Assembly: GCF_017377575.1 (NCBI RefSeq)
Contig: NZ_JAFREM010000004.1
Location: forward strand, 62,001-126,000
DNA: 64,000 nt
Direction: 5' to 3'
Source of the DNA: Candidatus Enterococcus moelleringii
GTDB lineage: Bacteria > Bacillota > Bacilli > Lactobacillales > Enterococcaceae
Part shown: piece by piece, positions 35,759 through 45,165 of the stretch
How positions within the stretch are numbered: position 1 is the first letter of the stretch
How the letters are laid out: the number at the start of each line of letters is the position of its first letter
Notes under the pieces: model-generated
Told to the model about the DNA's origin: nothing
Database searches by the model: none
What the model saw: only the letters and a program-made list of their open reading frames with translations
Position numbers and translations under genes: made by a program

Positions 35759-36820
35759 ATGGAAAGCAAAAAGATGTATGTTGCGGTTGGTTTAGGATTT
35801 GGTTTAGTCGCTGCGGCATTAGCTTATTTTGGCAACCCGGCGAACATGGCCATTTGTGTTGCTTGTTTTATTCGTGATATCGCTGGGTCAGCCAAGCTCC
35901 ACACGGCTCCGCCAGTTCAATATGTACGACCTGAAATTATTGGCATTATTTTTGGCGCCATGCTTATGGCGATTCCGCGAAAAGAATTTGCGGCTAGGAG
36001 CGGTTCATCTACAGCTACCCGCTTTTTGCTAGGTTTTGTGATGATGATTGGCGCTTTAGTTTTTCTAGGTTGTCCCTTACGGATGATTTTACGGATGAGC
36101 GGCGGAGATTTGAATGCTTACGTTGGCTTGATCGGGTTTGCTGGCGGCGTGTTAACTGGCAGTCTGTTTCTTAAACAAGGCTACTCTTTAGGAAAAGCCA
36201 AGGAAACAAAAACGGCCAGCGGATTAATGATTCCGGGATTTTTCCTAGCTTTGTTCGTCTTATTTCTAGCAGTGCCGGCGTTGTTTAGTGTCAGCACTGA
36301 AGGACCTGGAAGCTTCCGGGCTCCTATTTTGATCTCATTGGCTGGCGGCTTGATCTTTGGCGGTTTGGCTCAACTATCGGCGATTTGTTTTTCCGGCAGT
36401 ATTCGTGATATTATTTTGATGAAAAACTTCAATCGAATTACTGGTGTGCTGACCTTGTTTGTAGTTGTGTTGATTTACAACTTGGTGACTGGCAATTTTC
36501 ATTTAAGTTTTGCTGATCAGCCGATTGCTCATACTGAACATTTATGGAATATTTTAGGCTTGTACGTTGTAGGATTTGCTGGTGTGTTATTAAGCGGCTG
36601 CCCGTTGCGACAGTTGATTTTGACCGGGCAAGGTTCATCGGACGCTGGTGTAACGGTTATCGGAATGCTAGTTGGTGCGGCCTTTGCCCATAATTTCGGG
36701 TTGGCTTCTTCTGGTGAGGGCACCACCAGCTTCGGCAGAATTGCTGTCATTCTGTGTATTGTTTTATTATTCGTTATTGCGATTACGAATCGTAATAAAA
36801 AAGCGAGTGCACTGCGCTAA
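35759..36820 (+). CDS. yedE: YedE/YeeE family putative selenium or sulfur transporter
   Basis: A 353-residue polytopic membrane protein with about ten helices. Duplicated halves each carry a GCPLR motif (near residues 103 and 281), plus CVACFIRD near the N-terminus and a second Cys-Phe-Ser-Gly-Ser-Ile-Arg-Asp motif: cysteines positioned for thiosulfate or selenium handling as in YeeE. This long form matches the YedE group associated with selenium metabolism. It starts 5 bases after the desulfurase stop and precedes DUF3343. Confidence 0.8.
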   Translation: MESKKMYVAVGLGFGLVAAALAYFGNPANMAICVACFIRDIAGSAKLHTAPPVQYVRPEIIGIIFGAMLMAIPRKEFAARSGSSTATRFLLGFVMMIGALVFLGCPLRMILRMSGGDLNAYVGLIGFAGGVLTGSLFLKQGYSLGKAKETKTASGLMIPGFFLALFVLFLAVPALFSVSTEGPGSFRAPILISLAGGLIFGGLAQLSAICFSGSIRDIILMKNFNRITGVLTLFVVVLIYNLVTGNFHLSFADQPIAHTEHLWNILGLYVVGFAGVLLSGCPLRQLILTGQGSSDAGVTVIGMLVGAAFAHNFGLASSGEGTTSFGRIAVILCIVLLFVIAITNRNKKASALR

Positions 36821-36843
36821 ATTATGAGTAAGGAGGAGTTGAC

Positions 36844-37077
36844 GTGGCAAATGAATGGTTGGTTGTGACCTTCGATACAGAGCATGAGGCTTTGCAGTTT
36901 TCTAGCCTTTGCAAAAACGAACAGATTGAGGGTCGCTTGATGCCGATTCCCCGCAAGCTTTCTGCGGGCTGTGGGATTTCCTGGCGTTCTGACTTGGCCT
37001 GCGAATCGGCGATCCAAGAATTGGTTCAAAAGCATACGGCTGATCTTTCCTGTGAAGTTCTGCGAGTCACCTTATAA
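36844..37077 (+). CDS. DUF3343 putative Se/S carrier-like protein
   Basis: A 77-residue protein. The signature PIPRKLSAGCGISWR (residues about 38-52) matches DUF3343, a small ferredoxin-like family often next to selenium genes and thought to carry Se or S on the conserved Cys-Gly cysteine. GTG start with AAGGAGGAG upstream. Final gene of the unit; a terminator follows. SelD, selenocysteine or molybdenum hydroxylase genes are not in the window, so the end use is unknown. Confidence 0.75.
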   Translation: MANEWLVVTFDTEHEALQFSSLCKNEQIEGRLMPIPRKLSAGCGISWRSDLACESAIQELVQKHTADLSCEVLRVTL

Positions 37078-37086
37078 ATAGTTGCT

Positions 37087-37114
37087 TGCGAGTGGTCGTG
37101 CTCGCAGGTTTTTT
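37087..37114 (+). terminator. Terminator of the selenium/sulfur operon
   Basis: Arms TGCGAG (37087-37092) and CTCGCA (37101-37106), then GGTTTTTT. Confidence 0.7.
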
Positions 37115-37122
37115 GCCCGATT

Positions 37123-37157
37123 AAAAAGCGCTGCGAAATATTCGCAACGCTTTTTTC
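37123..37157 (-). terminator. Terminator of the serine dehydratase operon
   Basis: Arms AAAAAGCG.TGCGAA (37123-37137) and TTCGCA.CGCTTTTT (37141-37155); T run on both strands, so bidirectional. Confidence 0.8.
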
Positions 37158-37165
37158 TGATTAAC

Positions 37166-38746
37166 TTAACAGCAGCCCTTGCGGCAAGCTAGTTGACGGG
37201 ATATTTCGAGGCCGCTTTTTGTTTGTGCTAGACCCGCTAAACCGGTACACCGCAGCTCCGGCGGAATCATGCGTCCTACTTTATCAAAGCTGTCGATGGT
37301 CTCATCTAATGGTACCACTACATCGAAGCCGGCGATCGCCATGTTGGCAGCGCCTAAGGCATTCATGCCGCACATCACGTTTTTACCAAGACACGGAACT
37401 TCTACTCGAACATCGATTGGGTCACAGACCATCCCAAAAATATTTTGCAAAGCCATCGAGGCGGCGTTGGCAGCCGTTCGGGCCGAGCCGCCCATTAACT
37501 GAACTAAGGCGGCGGCAGTCATTCCGGAACCAGATCCGCATTCGGCTTGGCAACCAGCAACTTCGGCTGCGAAGGTGGCATACTCAGCAATAAACACGCC
37601 GATCATGCCGGCGGCCAGCATCGCCTTAATGATTTCATCGTTGGACTTGTTGTATTCCTTTGCTACTGCAAAAACCGTTCCCGGCAACGCGCCGCAGGAA
37701 CCAGCAGTGGGCGCTGCTACAAAGACGTTCATGGAGCTTTTAACTTCCATCATTGCGGTAATGAAAGCAATAATGTCAGCCGTCAGTGTGCCGCCAATCA
37801 TTTGGGCTTTCTTTTCTTCGATTTTGTAGGATTGATAGCCCAAAATACGGTCTTCGTATTCTGTACCTTGTAGGCCCGTCTCAATCCCCTTACTCATAAT
37901 AGCAACAATGTCTGCCATTTTATTGTAAACTTCTTCTTCACTAATATTACCGCGAGCACTTTCATACATAGCGGCCATCTGCCACAGCTCCAGCTTCTGC
38001 TCCTCAGCAATTTCCAGCATTTCGGCAGCTGTCTTGAAAGGAACCTGTTTTTCTTTTTGCGACATCACTGGCAAGACTGGATCAAAAGCGATCACTTCAT
38101 CTACTTTGAAAAACTGATTAAATCCTTCGAGGACTTCTTCCGGGATCGGTTCATGAGTTTTAATATTCAAAAATACTCGATCCTGTTCCTCCCGCTGTTC
38201 CATTTGGCAAAAACCAGCTACCTGACTTTCTGCGTAGGCAGTAATATCGGCTGATGTCTGTTTCAAAGAGCCTCCATAAATCAAGGTTTCGTAAAATCCG
38301 CCTGATATCCGAACCGGTTCGTCTTGAATCAGAATAAACTCAATCATCCCGCCACCGACAGATAGTGCGGTTGCTCTGACCTCTTCGCCTTGATCGCTGC
38401 GAATAATCATGCGATAGGTGTTTGGGTGATCGGCTTCATAGGGAACAACGCGAAAATTGATCTCCATGCCGTCAGCTTCCGCTATTTCAATCGATCGCAG
38501 TAAATCTTCGTGAGTCGGCTCCATTCCTAACAAGCCACCAACTAAACCAACATCTGAACACTGGCTGACGTAACTGGCAGCTAAAGAACCTTTGGGATCA
38601 AAATCGGCTTGAAAGTAAACTATCTTCCCCTTCACCATTTGTCGCAGGGCTTTGCCGACTCGAACAGAAGCGGCAGTATGAGAACTGGAAGGTCCTACCA
38701 TAACCGGACCTAGCACATCGTTAAAAATACTTGCATATTCTGCCAT
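37166..38746 (-). CDS. sdaA: L-serine ammonia-lyase, single-chain iron-sulfur type
   Basis: A 526-residue fusion of the beta domain (residues 1-220, opening DVLGPVMVGPSSSHTAAS) and the alpha domain (SdaAA-like), instead of two separate genes as in Bacillus. It deaminates serine to pyruvate with a 4Fe-4S cluster; cluster cysteines are visible in AGCQAECGSGSG, MVCDPIDVRVEVPCLGKN and the terminal RKGCC, where the C-terminal cysteine can occupy the active site. It lies 21 bases after the ornithine-cyclodeaminase-like gene on the same strand. Confidence 0.93.
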   Translation of the reverse strand: MAEYASIFNDVLGPVMVGPSSSHTAASVRVGKALRQMVKGKIVYFQADFDPKGSLAASYVSQCSDVGLVGGLLGMEPTHEDLLRSIEIAEADGMEINFRVVPYEADHPNTYRMIIRSDQGEEVRATALSVGGGMIEFILIQDEPVRISGGFYETLIYGGSLKQTSADITAYAESQVAGFCQMEQREEQDRVFLNIKTHEPIPEEVLEGFNQFFKVDEVIAFDPVLPVMSQKEKQVPFKTAAEMLEIAEEQKLELWQMAAMYESARGNISEEEVYNKMADIVAIMSKGIETGLQGTEYEDRILGYQSYKIEEKKAQMIGGTLTADIIAFITAMMEVKSSMNVFVAAPTAGSCGALPGTVFAVAKEYNKSNDEIIKAMLAAGMIGVFIAEYATFAAEVAGCQAECGSGSGMTAAALVQLMGGSARTAANAASMALQNIFGMVCDPIDVRVEVPCLGKNVMCGMNALGAANMAIAGFDVVVPLDETIDSFDKVGRMIPPELRCTGLAGLAQTKSGLEISRQLACRKGCC

Positions 38747-38767
38747 CTGAATTCCTCCTTCAGCAGT

Positions 38768-39754
38768 TTATTCCCAGACCGTGCCGACACTCTTTTCAGC
38801 TGCTTTATCAAAAATGGCTTTAGCAGTGACTAAATCTTGTGTGCCAATCCCAACGGTTTCGAAAACGATAATCTCGTCATCATTTTCGCGTCCAACTAAT
38901 TTGCCAAGAATAACTTCACCGATATCACCAGTAAAATCTTCTTTAGTAATGGTTCCTTCTTCTAAGGGAATCAAAATATCGCCAGACTCTGACAACACAG
39001 CTTCTTCAGAATCGAAATAAATTTTGTCCGCCCGAGTCAAAATCACCGGATCCATTTCCTGCATGTCATGCTGATAGGCTCCCACACAGCTGACTGTCGC
39101 CCCTTGTTTGACTTTGGTTCCGTCAAAAACTGGTTTTTTCGATGGTGTAACGGTAATGATTACGTCCGCATCCTCAATCGCTTCATCCGAACTTTCCGCA
39201 GCAACAATCTGTGTGTCGTAACTGCTTAACTCCTGATTCATTCGTTTCACAAATTCTGCGGTTCGTTCCGGATTCCTATCGAAAACCTTGACTTCCTCTA
39301 AGTCTCGGGCGCAAATCATTGCCTCCAGCTGGCAAGCGGCTTGTCCGCCGGTTCCGATCAAAGCGCCTTTTTTGGCATCTTTTCTAGCTAAGATATCGAA
39401 GGCGGTACCAGAAGCAGCACCAGTTCTTAGTTGAGTAACAAAGGTGCCGTCTAAAACCGAAGTAACTAGTCCGGTTTCCCCATCAATTAGCAAGACCTGG
39501 GCCGGTGCTGAGGGCAAACCTTTACTTAGATTGTTAGGAAAGATATTCACCACCTTGATCCCGGCGGCTTTCATAGTAGGTACATACGCCGGCATAAATA
39601 GAAACGTTCCGTCTTGATCTTCACTAGCGATTTGGGTACGCAGCGGCACTTCACTTTTTCCAGCAGAAAAAAGAGAAAAAGCTTCCTTCACAGCTTCGAT
39701 CGCGTCTTTCATGGTAAATACTTCTTGAATATCTTTTTTCGACAATAATAGCAT
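38768..39754 (-). CDS. Ornithine cyclodeaminase / mu-crystallin family dehydrogenase
   Basis: A 328-residue NAD(P)-dependent protein of the OCD/mu-crystallin/alanine dehydrogenase family. The N-terminal substrate domain has P-L-R-T and a Lys-Val-Val-N-I-F-P-N segment; TGGQAACQLEAM after ALI forms the Rossmann loop near residue 135. Start is the ATG at 39754, ten bases after AAGGAG. Being cotranscribed with serine dehydratase points to amino acid catabolism (ornithine to proline, or alanine/ketimine reduction), but the true substrate cannot be read from sequence. Confidence 0.8.
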   Translation of the reverse strand: MLLLSKKDIQEVFTMKDAIEAVKEAFSLFSAGKSEVPLRTQIASEDQDGTFLFMPAYVPTMKAAGIKVVNIFPNNLSKGLPSAPAQVLLIDGETGLVTSVLDGTFVTQLRTGAASGTAFDILARKDAKKGALIGTGGQAACQLEAMICARDLEEVKVFDRNPERTAEFVKRMNQELSSYDTQIVAAESSDEAIEDADVIITVTPSKKPVFDGTKVKQGATVSCVGAYQHDMQEMDPVILTRADKIYFDSEEAVLSESGDILIPLEEGTITKEDFTGDIGEVILGKLVGRENDDEIIVFETVGIGTQDLVTAKAIFDKAAEKSVGTVWE

Positions 39755-39774
39755 TCCATCCACTCTCCTTTGTT

Positions 39775-39788
39775 TGTAAACGAGTTCA
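39775..39788. promoter_or_regulatory. Candidate cre site in the leader of the serine dehydratase operon
   Basis: TGTAAACGAGTTCA agrees with the cre consensus at about 12 of 14 positions. It lies between the promoter and the first start codon, where CcpA would act as a roadblock. Confidence 0.35.
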
Positions 39789-39796
39789 CTAGTTAG

Positions 39797-39826
39797 AGTA
39801 TAAGCCATTTATTTGATCCCTGTAAA
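39797..39826 (-). promoter_or_regulatory. Promoter of the OCD-serine dehydratase operon
   Basis: Minus strand -35 TTTACA (39821-39826), 18-base spacer, -10 TATACT (39797-39802). Confidence 0.6.
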
Positions 39827-39903
39827 CACCGCGGCAGATATTTCGAAAACAGTCGGGCAAATGGAACCGATCATGGAAATTTAATCTTTTTTTCATAAAT
39901 CTA

Positions 39904-39932
39904 TTGACTTTGTAAGGAATATTTTATATGCT
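39904..39932 (+). promoter_or_regulatory. leu operon promoter
   Basis: -35 TTGACT (39904-39909), 17-base spacer, -10 TATGCT (39927-39932), 40 bases before the leader peptide ATG. Confidence 0.7.
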
Positions 39933-39972
39933 TTTATCAACAAAAAATTCTGACAATTGATAGGTGAATACC

Positions 39973-40014
39973 ATGACATATACAACTAGCAGCTTCAACA
40001 ACTTATTATTATAA
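39973..40014 (+). CDS. leuL: leu operon leader peptide (13 residues, three terminal Leu codons)
   Basis: Reads MTYTTSSFNNLLL and stops; the last three codons are consecutive TTA. AGGTG lies seven bases before the ATG, and a promoter lies 40 bases upstream. Two hairpins follow, the second a strong terminator, before leuA. This is the layout of ribosome-mediated attenuation: scarcity of charged leucyl-tRNA stalls the ribosome at 40003-40011, over the 5' arm of the first hairpin, and should alter folding so that leuA is transcribed. Leader-peptide control of leucine genes is known in Lactococcus. The Leu run is seen; the mechanism is inferred. Confidence 0.8.
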   Translation: MTYTTSSFNNLLL

Positions 40015-40016
40015 CA

Positions 40017-40047
40017 GGGACTCTTTAAGAAATTAAAAGAGAGTCCC
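40017..40047 (+). promoter_or_regulatory. leu leader hairpin 1 (pause/protector)
   Basis: Arms GGGACTC (40017-40023) and GAGTCCC (40041-40047). The 5' arm starts two bases after the leader-peptide stop, so a ribosome stalled at the Leu codons would cover it. GGGA at 40088-40091, in the terminator 3' arm, could pair with the freed TCCC; no longer antiterminator was found. Confidence 0.6.
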
Positions 40048-40052
40048 TATTC

Positions 40053-40101
40053 GCATTGCATCGAGAAGAAAAAGGTTCTTCTTAGATGGGATGCTTTTTT
40101 T
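40053..40101 (+). terminator. leu attenuator
   Basis: Three stacked paired blocks GCAT/ATGC, CATC/GATG and AGAAGAA/TTCTTCT (40053-40070 with 40076-40094), then seven T (40095-40101), 34 bases before the leuA start. Confidence 0.85.
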
Positions 40102-40134
40102 ATACCTATTTTTTGTCAAAAGGAGCGGATGAAA

Positions 40135-41649
40135 ATGAGAAAGATTCAATTTTTTGACACCACCCTGCGAGATGGTGAACAAACACCCGGCGTTAATTTC
40201 AATACAAAGGAAAAAATTCAAATTGCAATGCAGCTGGAAAAATGGGGTATCGACGTGATCGAAGCCGGCTTCCCGATTGCATCACAGGGGGACTTTGAAG
40301 CAGTTAAAGCAATTGCTGAAAGTGCTAAACGGATGACCGTCGTTGGTCTGGCACGTTGTCAGAAAAAAGATATTGACCGGGCTTATGAAGCGTTGAAGAA
40401 TGCCGTGGACCCGCAAATCCATACCTTCCTGGCAACTAGTAATGTGCATATGGAATACAAGCTGAAAATGACTAAAGAAGAAGTCATTGCTTCTATTAAA
40501 GAACATGTCGGCTATGCCCGCACGCTTTTTGAAAAAGTTCAGTTCTCACCTGAGGATGCTTCTCGTACCGACCGCGACTTCTTGCTGGAAGCTGTTCAAA
40601 CAGCGATTGATGCTGGGGCGACCATCATCAATGTACCGGATACGGTTGGTTATTCTAATCCAACTGAATACGGTGGGATTTTCAAGTACTTGATCGAAAA
40701 CATTAAAAGCGATCAGGAAATCACCTTCTCCTCTCATTGTCACGACGACTTGGGTATGGCAACAGCGAATGCGCTAGCTGCGATTGAAAATGGGGCCAAC
40801 CGGGTGGAAGGTGCGGTTAACGGAATCGGCGAACGAGCTGGTAACACCGCTTTGGAAGAAGTGGCTTTGGCTCTGCATATTCGTAAAGACTTTTACGGCT
40901 GCGAGTCTAACATTGTGTTGAATGAAACCAAACGTACTAGTGACCTAGTTTCTAGATTGTCAGGAATTCCGGTACCAAGGAATAAAGCGATTATCGGTGA
41001 CAATGCTTACGCTCACGAATCAGGAATTCACCAAGATGGTGTGTTGAAAAATCCAGAAACCTATGAAATCATCACCCCTACTCTGGTGGGCGTCAGCCAA
41101 AATTCACTGCCGTTGGGCAAACTATCTGGTCGCCACGCTTTTGTAGAAAAACTGAAAGAGCTGGGTTATCAATTGTCGGAGGAAGAAACCAAAGCAGCCT
41201 TCATTCGCTTTAAAGATTTGGCCGACAAGAAGAAACAAATCACCGATCAAGATTTGATTGCTTTGCTGACGGATCAGTCGCGGGAAGAAAGCGAAACCTG
41301 CAAACTGGCAAACGTTCAGGTGCAGTACAGCTCAGGCGGTTATCAAGGAGCGATCGTTTCGATTATTGATGCTGAAGGTACTACTAAAGTTGCTTCTAAG
41401 ATTGGTTCTGGGAGTATTCAAGCGATTTACAATGCCATCGATGAACTGTTCCAGCATGATCCGCAACTAGCTGAGTATGAAATTCAAGCCATTACTGGCG
41501 GTGAAGATGCCCAAGCCGAAGTGCGAGTTACGTTAAATGATCGAGAAACCAAGCAAGTCTTCCGGGGAATCGGAATTGATTTTGACGTATTACAGGCTTC
41601 AGCGAAAGCTTACATCCAAGCAAGTAATCAAATGAAAGAACAGGAGTAA
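40135..41649 (+). CDS. leuA: 2-isopropylmalate synthase
   Basis: A 504-residue LeuA that condenses acetyl-CoA with 2-oxoisovalerate, the committed step of leucine synthesis. The HMGL-like barrel opens with [17 protein letters not shown]; the metal-binding [15 protein letters not shown] and [17 protein letters not shown] segments are intact. The long C-terminal half (residues 390-504) is the LeuA dimer/leucine-feedback domain. Of two close ATGs, 40135 is nine bases from AAGGAG and preferred. First structural gene of leuABCD, behind the attenuator. Confidence 0.96.
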   Translation: MRKIQFFDTTLRDGEQTPGVNFNTKEKIQIAMQLEKWGIDVIEAGFPIASQGDFEAVKAIAESAKRMTVVGLARCQKKDIDRAYEALKNAVDPQIHTFLATSNVHMEYKLKMTKEEVIASIKEHVGYARTLFEKVQFSPEDASRTDRDFLLEAVQTAIDAGATIINVPDTVGYSNPTEYGGIFKYLIENIKSDQEITFSSHCHDDLGMATANALAAIENGANRVEGAVNGIGERAGNTALEEVALALHIRKDFYGCESNIVLNETKRTSDLVSRLSGIPVPRNKAIIGDNAYAHESGIHQDGVLKNPETYEIITPTLVGVSQNSLPLGKLSGRHAFVEKLKELGYQLSEEETKAAFIRFKDLADKKKQITDQDLIALLTDQSREESETCKLANVQVQYSSGGYQGAIVSIIDAEGTTKVASKIGSGSIQAIYNAIDELFQHDPQLAEYEIQAITGGEDAQAEVRVTLNDRETKQVFRGIGIDFDVLQASAKAYIQASNQMKEQE

Positions 41650-41653
41650 CCAA

Positions 41654-42703
41654 ATGACGAAGAAAATTGTTGCATTAGCCGGCGACGGCATCGGACCAGA
41701 AATTATGGCTAGCGGCTTAAAGGTATTAGCTGCTGCCGAAGCATTAACGATAGAAAGTTTTGAAATCGCGGAACAACCCTTTGGCGGAGCAGCGATTGAT
41801 TTAACTGGTCAACCTTTGCCGGAAACCACCTTGAAAGCCTGCGAAGAAGCCGACGCGATTTTGTTAGGTGCCATTGGCGGACCTAAATGGGAAAAAGGAC
41901 CAGAAACACCGGAAAGAGGTTTGCTTGCATTACGTAAAGCCTTGAATCTTTTTGCAAATATTCGTCCGGTGACTGTATCGGAGGCCTTGTTGCATCTCTC
42001 CCCTTTGAAACCGGAAATTATTAATGGAACGGATTTAGTCATCGTTCGTGAATTGACTAGCGGGATTTACTTTGGCGAACCAAGAGAGCTAGGTTTAGAA
42101 GAAGCGTATGACACCAATCGTTATCAAAAATTTGAGATCGAACGGATTTTACGTAAGGGTTTTGAAATTGCCCAAACTCGTGGTAAAAAACTCACTTCAG
42201 TGGATAAAGCCAATGTTTTAGCTACTAGCAAATTATGGCGTTCAGTAGCTGAAGAAGTGGCGAAGGATTATCCTGATTGCACGCTGGAGCATCAATATGT
42301 TGATTCGGCAGCTATGAAATTGATTCAAGCGCCTAGCAGCTTTGACGTGATTGTCACCGAGAACCTGTTTGGCGACATCCTAAGCGATGAAGCGTCGGTC
42401 TTGCCTGGTTCACTAGGCGTTCTGCCAAGTGCCAGCCACAGCTCTGAGGGACCATCACTGTACGAACCGATTCACGGCTCGGCACCAGACATCGCCGGCA
42501 AAGGCATTGCTAATCCGATCTCGATGATCTTATCAGTAGCCTTGATGCTGCGTCAGTCCTTCCAGGAAGAAAAAGCGGCCCAAGCGATCGAAGCTGCTTG
42601 TGATGCAGTCTTAAACAAAGGCATTTTCACGGGTGATTTAGGCGGTACGGCTTCAACGAACGAATTTACACAAGCTGTTTTAACAGAAATGAAGGGAGCC
42701 TAA
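41654..42703 (+). CDS. leuB: 3-isopropylmalate dehydrogenase
   Basis: A 349-residue NAD-dependent oxidative decarboxylase giving 2-oxoisocaproate. [13 protein letters not shown] at the N-terminus, [45 protein letters not shown] and [18 protein letters not shown] are the complete family set. It follows leuA by 4 bases and precedes leuC by 2, indicating one transcript. Confidence 0.97.
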   Translation: MTKKIVALAGDGIGPEIMASGLKVLAAAEALTIESFEIAEQPFGGAAIDLTGQPLPETTLKACEEADAILLGAIGGPKWEKGPETPERGLLALRKALNLFANIRPVTVSEALLHLSPLKPEIINGTDLVIVRELTSGIYFGEPRELGLEEAYDTNRYQKFEIERILRKGFEIAQTRGKKLTSVDKANVLATSKLWRSVAEEVAKDYPDCTLEHQYVDSAAMKLIQAPSSFDVIVTENLFGDILSDEASVLPGSLGVLPSASHSSEGPSLYEPIHGSAPDIAGKGIANPISMILSVALMLRQSFQEEKAAQAIEAACDAVLNKGIFTGDLGGTASTNEFTQAVLTEMKGA

Positions 42704-42705
42704 TT

Positions 42706-44079
42706 ATGGCACAAACACTATTTGACAAACTATGGAACCGCCACGTGGTTTACGGCGAAGAAGGAGCTCCTCAACTACTTTATATTGATTTGCATCTGAT
42801 TCATGAGGTGACTTCTCCTCAAGCTTTTGCTGGGATTCGGGAAGCTGGCCGCCAATTGCGCAGTCCAGAACGCACCTTTGCGACAATGGACCACAACACC
42901 CCAACCGTGGATATTTTCAACTTCACGGATTTAATTGCGAAAAAACAAATTGATACTTTGCGGGACAACTGCGAAGAATTTGGCGTAACCCTTTGCGACA
43001 ACGGCAGCGACCGTCAAGGGATTGTCCATATGGTTGGACCAGAGACTGGTTTGACCCAGCCAGGCAAAACGATTGTCTGCGGGGATTCTCATACCGCTAC
43101 TCACGGTGCTTTCGGGGCTTTGGCCTTCGGAATTGGTACCAGTGAAGTGGAGCATGTTTTTGCTACCCAATCACTATGGCAAGACAAACCGAAAAACATG
43201 GGCGTGAAAGTTAGCGGCGATTTGCCGAAGGGCGTTTACGCGAAAGATATTATTTTGGCTTTGATTGCCAAATACGGCACTGACTTTGGCGTTGGCTATG
43301 CGGCAGAATTTTACGGCGACACGATTCGCTCGCTATCAATGGAAGAACGCATGACGATTTGCAACATGTCAATTGAAGGCGGCGCGAAAATCGGCTTGAT
43401 TGCTCCTGATGAAAAAACTTTTGCTTACGTTGAAGGTCGCGAATATGCGCCGAAGGATATGGAAGCAGCAATTAATGACTGGAAAGAATTGTACACTGAC
43501 GAAGATGCGAAATACGATACGATTTTGACGCTAGATGCGGATGAATTGGTACCTTTCGTTACTTGGGGAACCAACCCGGAAATGGGTGTGCCAGTTGACG
43601 GTACCTTCCCAGAGCCCAAAACCGAAGAATACAAAAAAGCCTATGAATATATGGATTTGAAGCCAGGTCAAAAACCATCAGACATCGAAATTGGTTATGT
43701 CTTTATCGGCTCTTGTACCAATGGCCGCCTTTCTGACTTGCAGGAAGCTGCTCGGATCGTTGAAGGCAAGAAGGTTGACGAAAATGTTACTGCGATTGTA
43801 GTACCTGGTTCACGTCCGGTACGTAAAGCGGCGGAAAAAATCGGCTTGGACAAGATTTTCAAAGAAGCTGGCTTTGAATGGCGGGAGCCTGGCTGCTCTA
43901 TGTGTCTAGGAATGAATCCTGACCGTGTGCCGCCTGGTGTTCACTGTGCATCAACGTCTAACCGGAATTTCAAAGGCCGTCAAGGTAAAGACGCTCGGAC
44001 CCATCTATGCAGTCCGGCAATGGCGGCACTTGCTGCTTTGAACGGGAACTTTGTTGATATTCGCAAGGAGGCAATCTAA
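42706..44079 (+). CDS. leuC: 3-isopropylmalate dehydratase large subunit
   Basis: A 457-residue aconitase-family subunit carrying the 4Fe-4S cluster. [40 protein letters not shown] and [11 protein letters not shown] supply the three cluster cysteines. With LeuD it isomerises 2- to 3-isopropylmalate. Its stop codon overlaps the leuD ATG (TAATG). Confidence 0.97.
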   Translation: MAQTLFDKLWNRHVVYGEEGAPQLLYIDLHLIHEVTSPQAFAGIREAGRQLRSPERTFATMDHNTPTVDIFNFTDLIAKKQIDTLRDNCEEFGVTLCDNGSDRQGIVHMVGPETGLTQPGKTIVCGDSHTATHGAFGALAFGIGTSEVEHVFATQSLWQDKPKNMGVKVSGDLPKGVYAKDIILALIAKYGTDFGVGYAAEFYGDTIRSLSMEERMTICNMSIEGGAKIGLIAPDEKTFAYVEGREYAPKDMEAAINDWKELYTDEDAKYDTILTLDADELVPFVTWGTNPEMGVPVDGTFPEPKTEEYKKAYEYMDLKPGQKPSDIEIGYVFIGSCTNGRLSDLQEAARIVEGKKVDENVTAIVVPGSRPVRKAAEKIGLDKIFKEAGFEWREPGCSMCLGMNPDRVPPGVHCASTSNRNFKGRQGKDARTHLCSPAMAALAALNGNFVDIRKEAI

Positions 44080-44660
44080 TGGAGAAATTTACTGTTTATA
44101 CAGGGACTACGGTTCCTTTTATGCAGGATAATATTGATACCGATCAAATTATTCCGAAAAACTACTTGAAGCAAGTGGATAAAAAGGGCTTCGGCAAGCA
44201 TTTGTTTGACGAATGGCGCTATTTGGATGATCGTTCATTGAATCCTGACTTTATCTTGAATGCGCCGGAACGCAAAGCGGCAACGATCTTAGTTTCAGGT
44301 GAAAACTTCGGTTCAGGATCATCTCGTGAACATGCGGCTTGGGCCTTGCAGGATTATGGCTTCCATGCGGTAATTGCCGGCAGCTACAGCGACATTTTCT
44401 ATATGAACGCCTTGAAAAATGGCTTGTTGCCAATTCGCATGCCCGAGGATGCGCGGAAAGAATTGAGCGAATTGCCAGCTGATGCGGAAATTACAATTGA
44501 TTTACCTAATCAGACGATTGTTACACCAACTGCCAGCTACGAATTTCCGATTGATCCAACTTGGAAACATAAATTAGTTAACGGCTTGGATGATATCGCA
44601 ATTACGCTGGAACATGAAGCGGCAATTACCGCTTACGAAGAAAAAATGCCAAATTACTAA
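44079..44660 (+). CDS. leuD: 3-isopropylmalate dehydratase small subunit
   Basis: A 193-residue swivel-domain partner of Leu[15 protein letters not shown] and the [17 protein letters not shown] substrate-binding loop are typical. AAGGAGG in the end of leuC serves its overlapping ATG. Last gene of the operon, followed by a terminator. Confidence 0.97.
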   Translation: MEKFTVYTGTTVPFMQDNIDTDQIIPKNYLKQVDKKGFGKHLFDEWRYLDDRSLNPDFILNAPERKAATILVSGENFGSGSSREHAAWALQDYGFHAVIAGSYSDIFYMNALKNGLLPIRMPEDARKELSELPADAEITIDLPNQTIVTPTASYEFPIDPTWKHKLVNGLDDIAITLEHEAAITAYEEKMPNY

Positions 44661-44677
44661 ACATAGGTAAATGAAAG

Positions 44678-44707
44678 CCGGACTCGAAATTTGAGTCCGG
44701 TTTTTTT
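44678..44707 (+). terminator. Terminator of leuABCD
   Basis: Arms CCGGACTC (44678-44685) and GAGTCCGG (44693-44700), then seven T. Confidence 0.92.
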
Positions 44708-44709
44708 GC

Positions 44710-45066
44710 CTATAGATTTTGCAGCAAGTCGCTGTTTTCTTCGCACCACTGACTCATCGCTTGATAAACTGGCACAAGTCCTGCCCCTGCCTCCGTCAGC
44801 AAATATTCCACTCGCGGGGGAATCTCTGGATACTCGATGCGTTGAATTAATCCACTCTTTTCTAAATCCTTCAATTGAGCAGATAAGACTTTGTGGCTGA
44901 TCTCTGGTAGAAGTCGTTTTAATTCTCCATAACGCAGCGTATGCTTTTGGCCCAAATGGTAAATGATTTGGATTTTCCATTTGCCGTCAATGACCGATAA
45001 GATTTTCTCGAGATTCTCAAATCCATAATCTTCTACTGCGCAATGATGGTTGTTTTCTGTGCCCAT
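44710..45066 (-). CDS. HxlR-family transcriptional regulator
   Basis: A 118-residue single-domain winged helix protein: VIDGKWKIQIIYHLGQ, RYGELKRLLPEISHKVLSAQLKDLEKSGLI and the wing Y-P-E-I-P-P-R-V-E-Y-L-L are the HxlR signature. Cys9 near the N-terminus resembles the redox-sensing Cys of some HxlR members. It is divergent from a small membrane protein gene across a 99-base gap, its most likely target. AGGAGG precedes the ATG. Confidence 0.88.
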   Translation of the reverse strand: MGTENNHHCAVEDYGFENLEKILSVIDGKWKIQIIYHLGQKHTLRYGELKRLLPEISHKVLSAQLKDLEKSGLIQRIEYPEIPPRVEYLLTEAGAGLVPVYQAMSQWCEENSDLLQNL

Positions 45067-45165
45067 CGGCTTACCTCCTGGTTAGTATCTTACTTATTTG
45101 TGCGTAATTGTACTTGGTTTCTACCTATTATATACTGAAAAAAATCAGCAAAGGAGAAAACTGCT

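Noticed and set aside
39904-40134. T-box leader upstream of leuA
   Set aside because: No GGTGG-type T-box sequence or specifier loop was seen; the leader peptide with three Leu codons accounts for the region.
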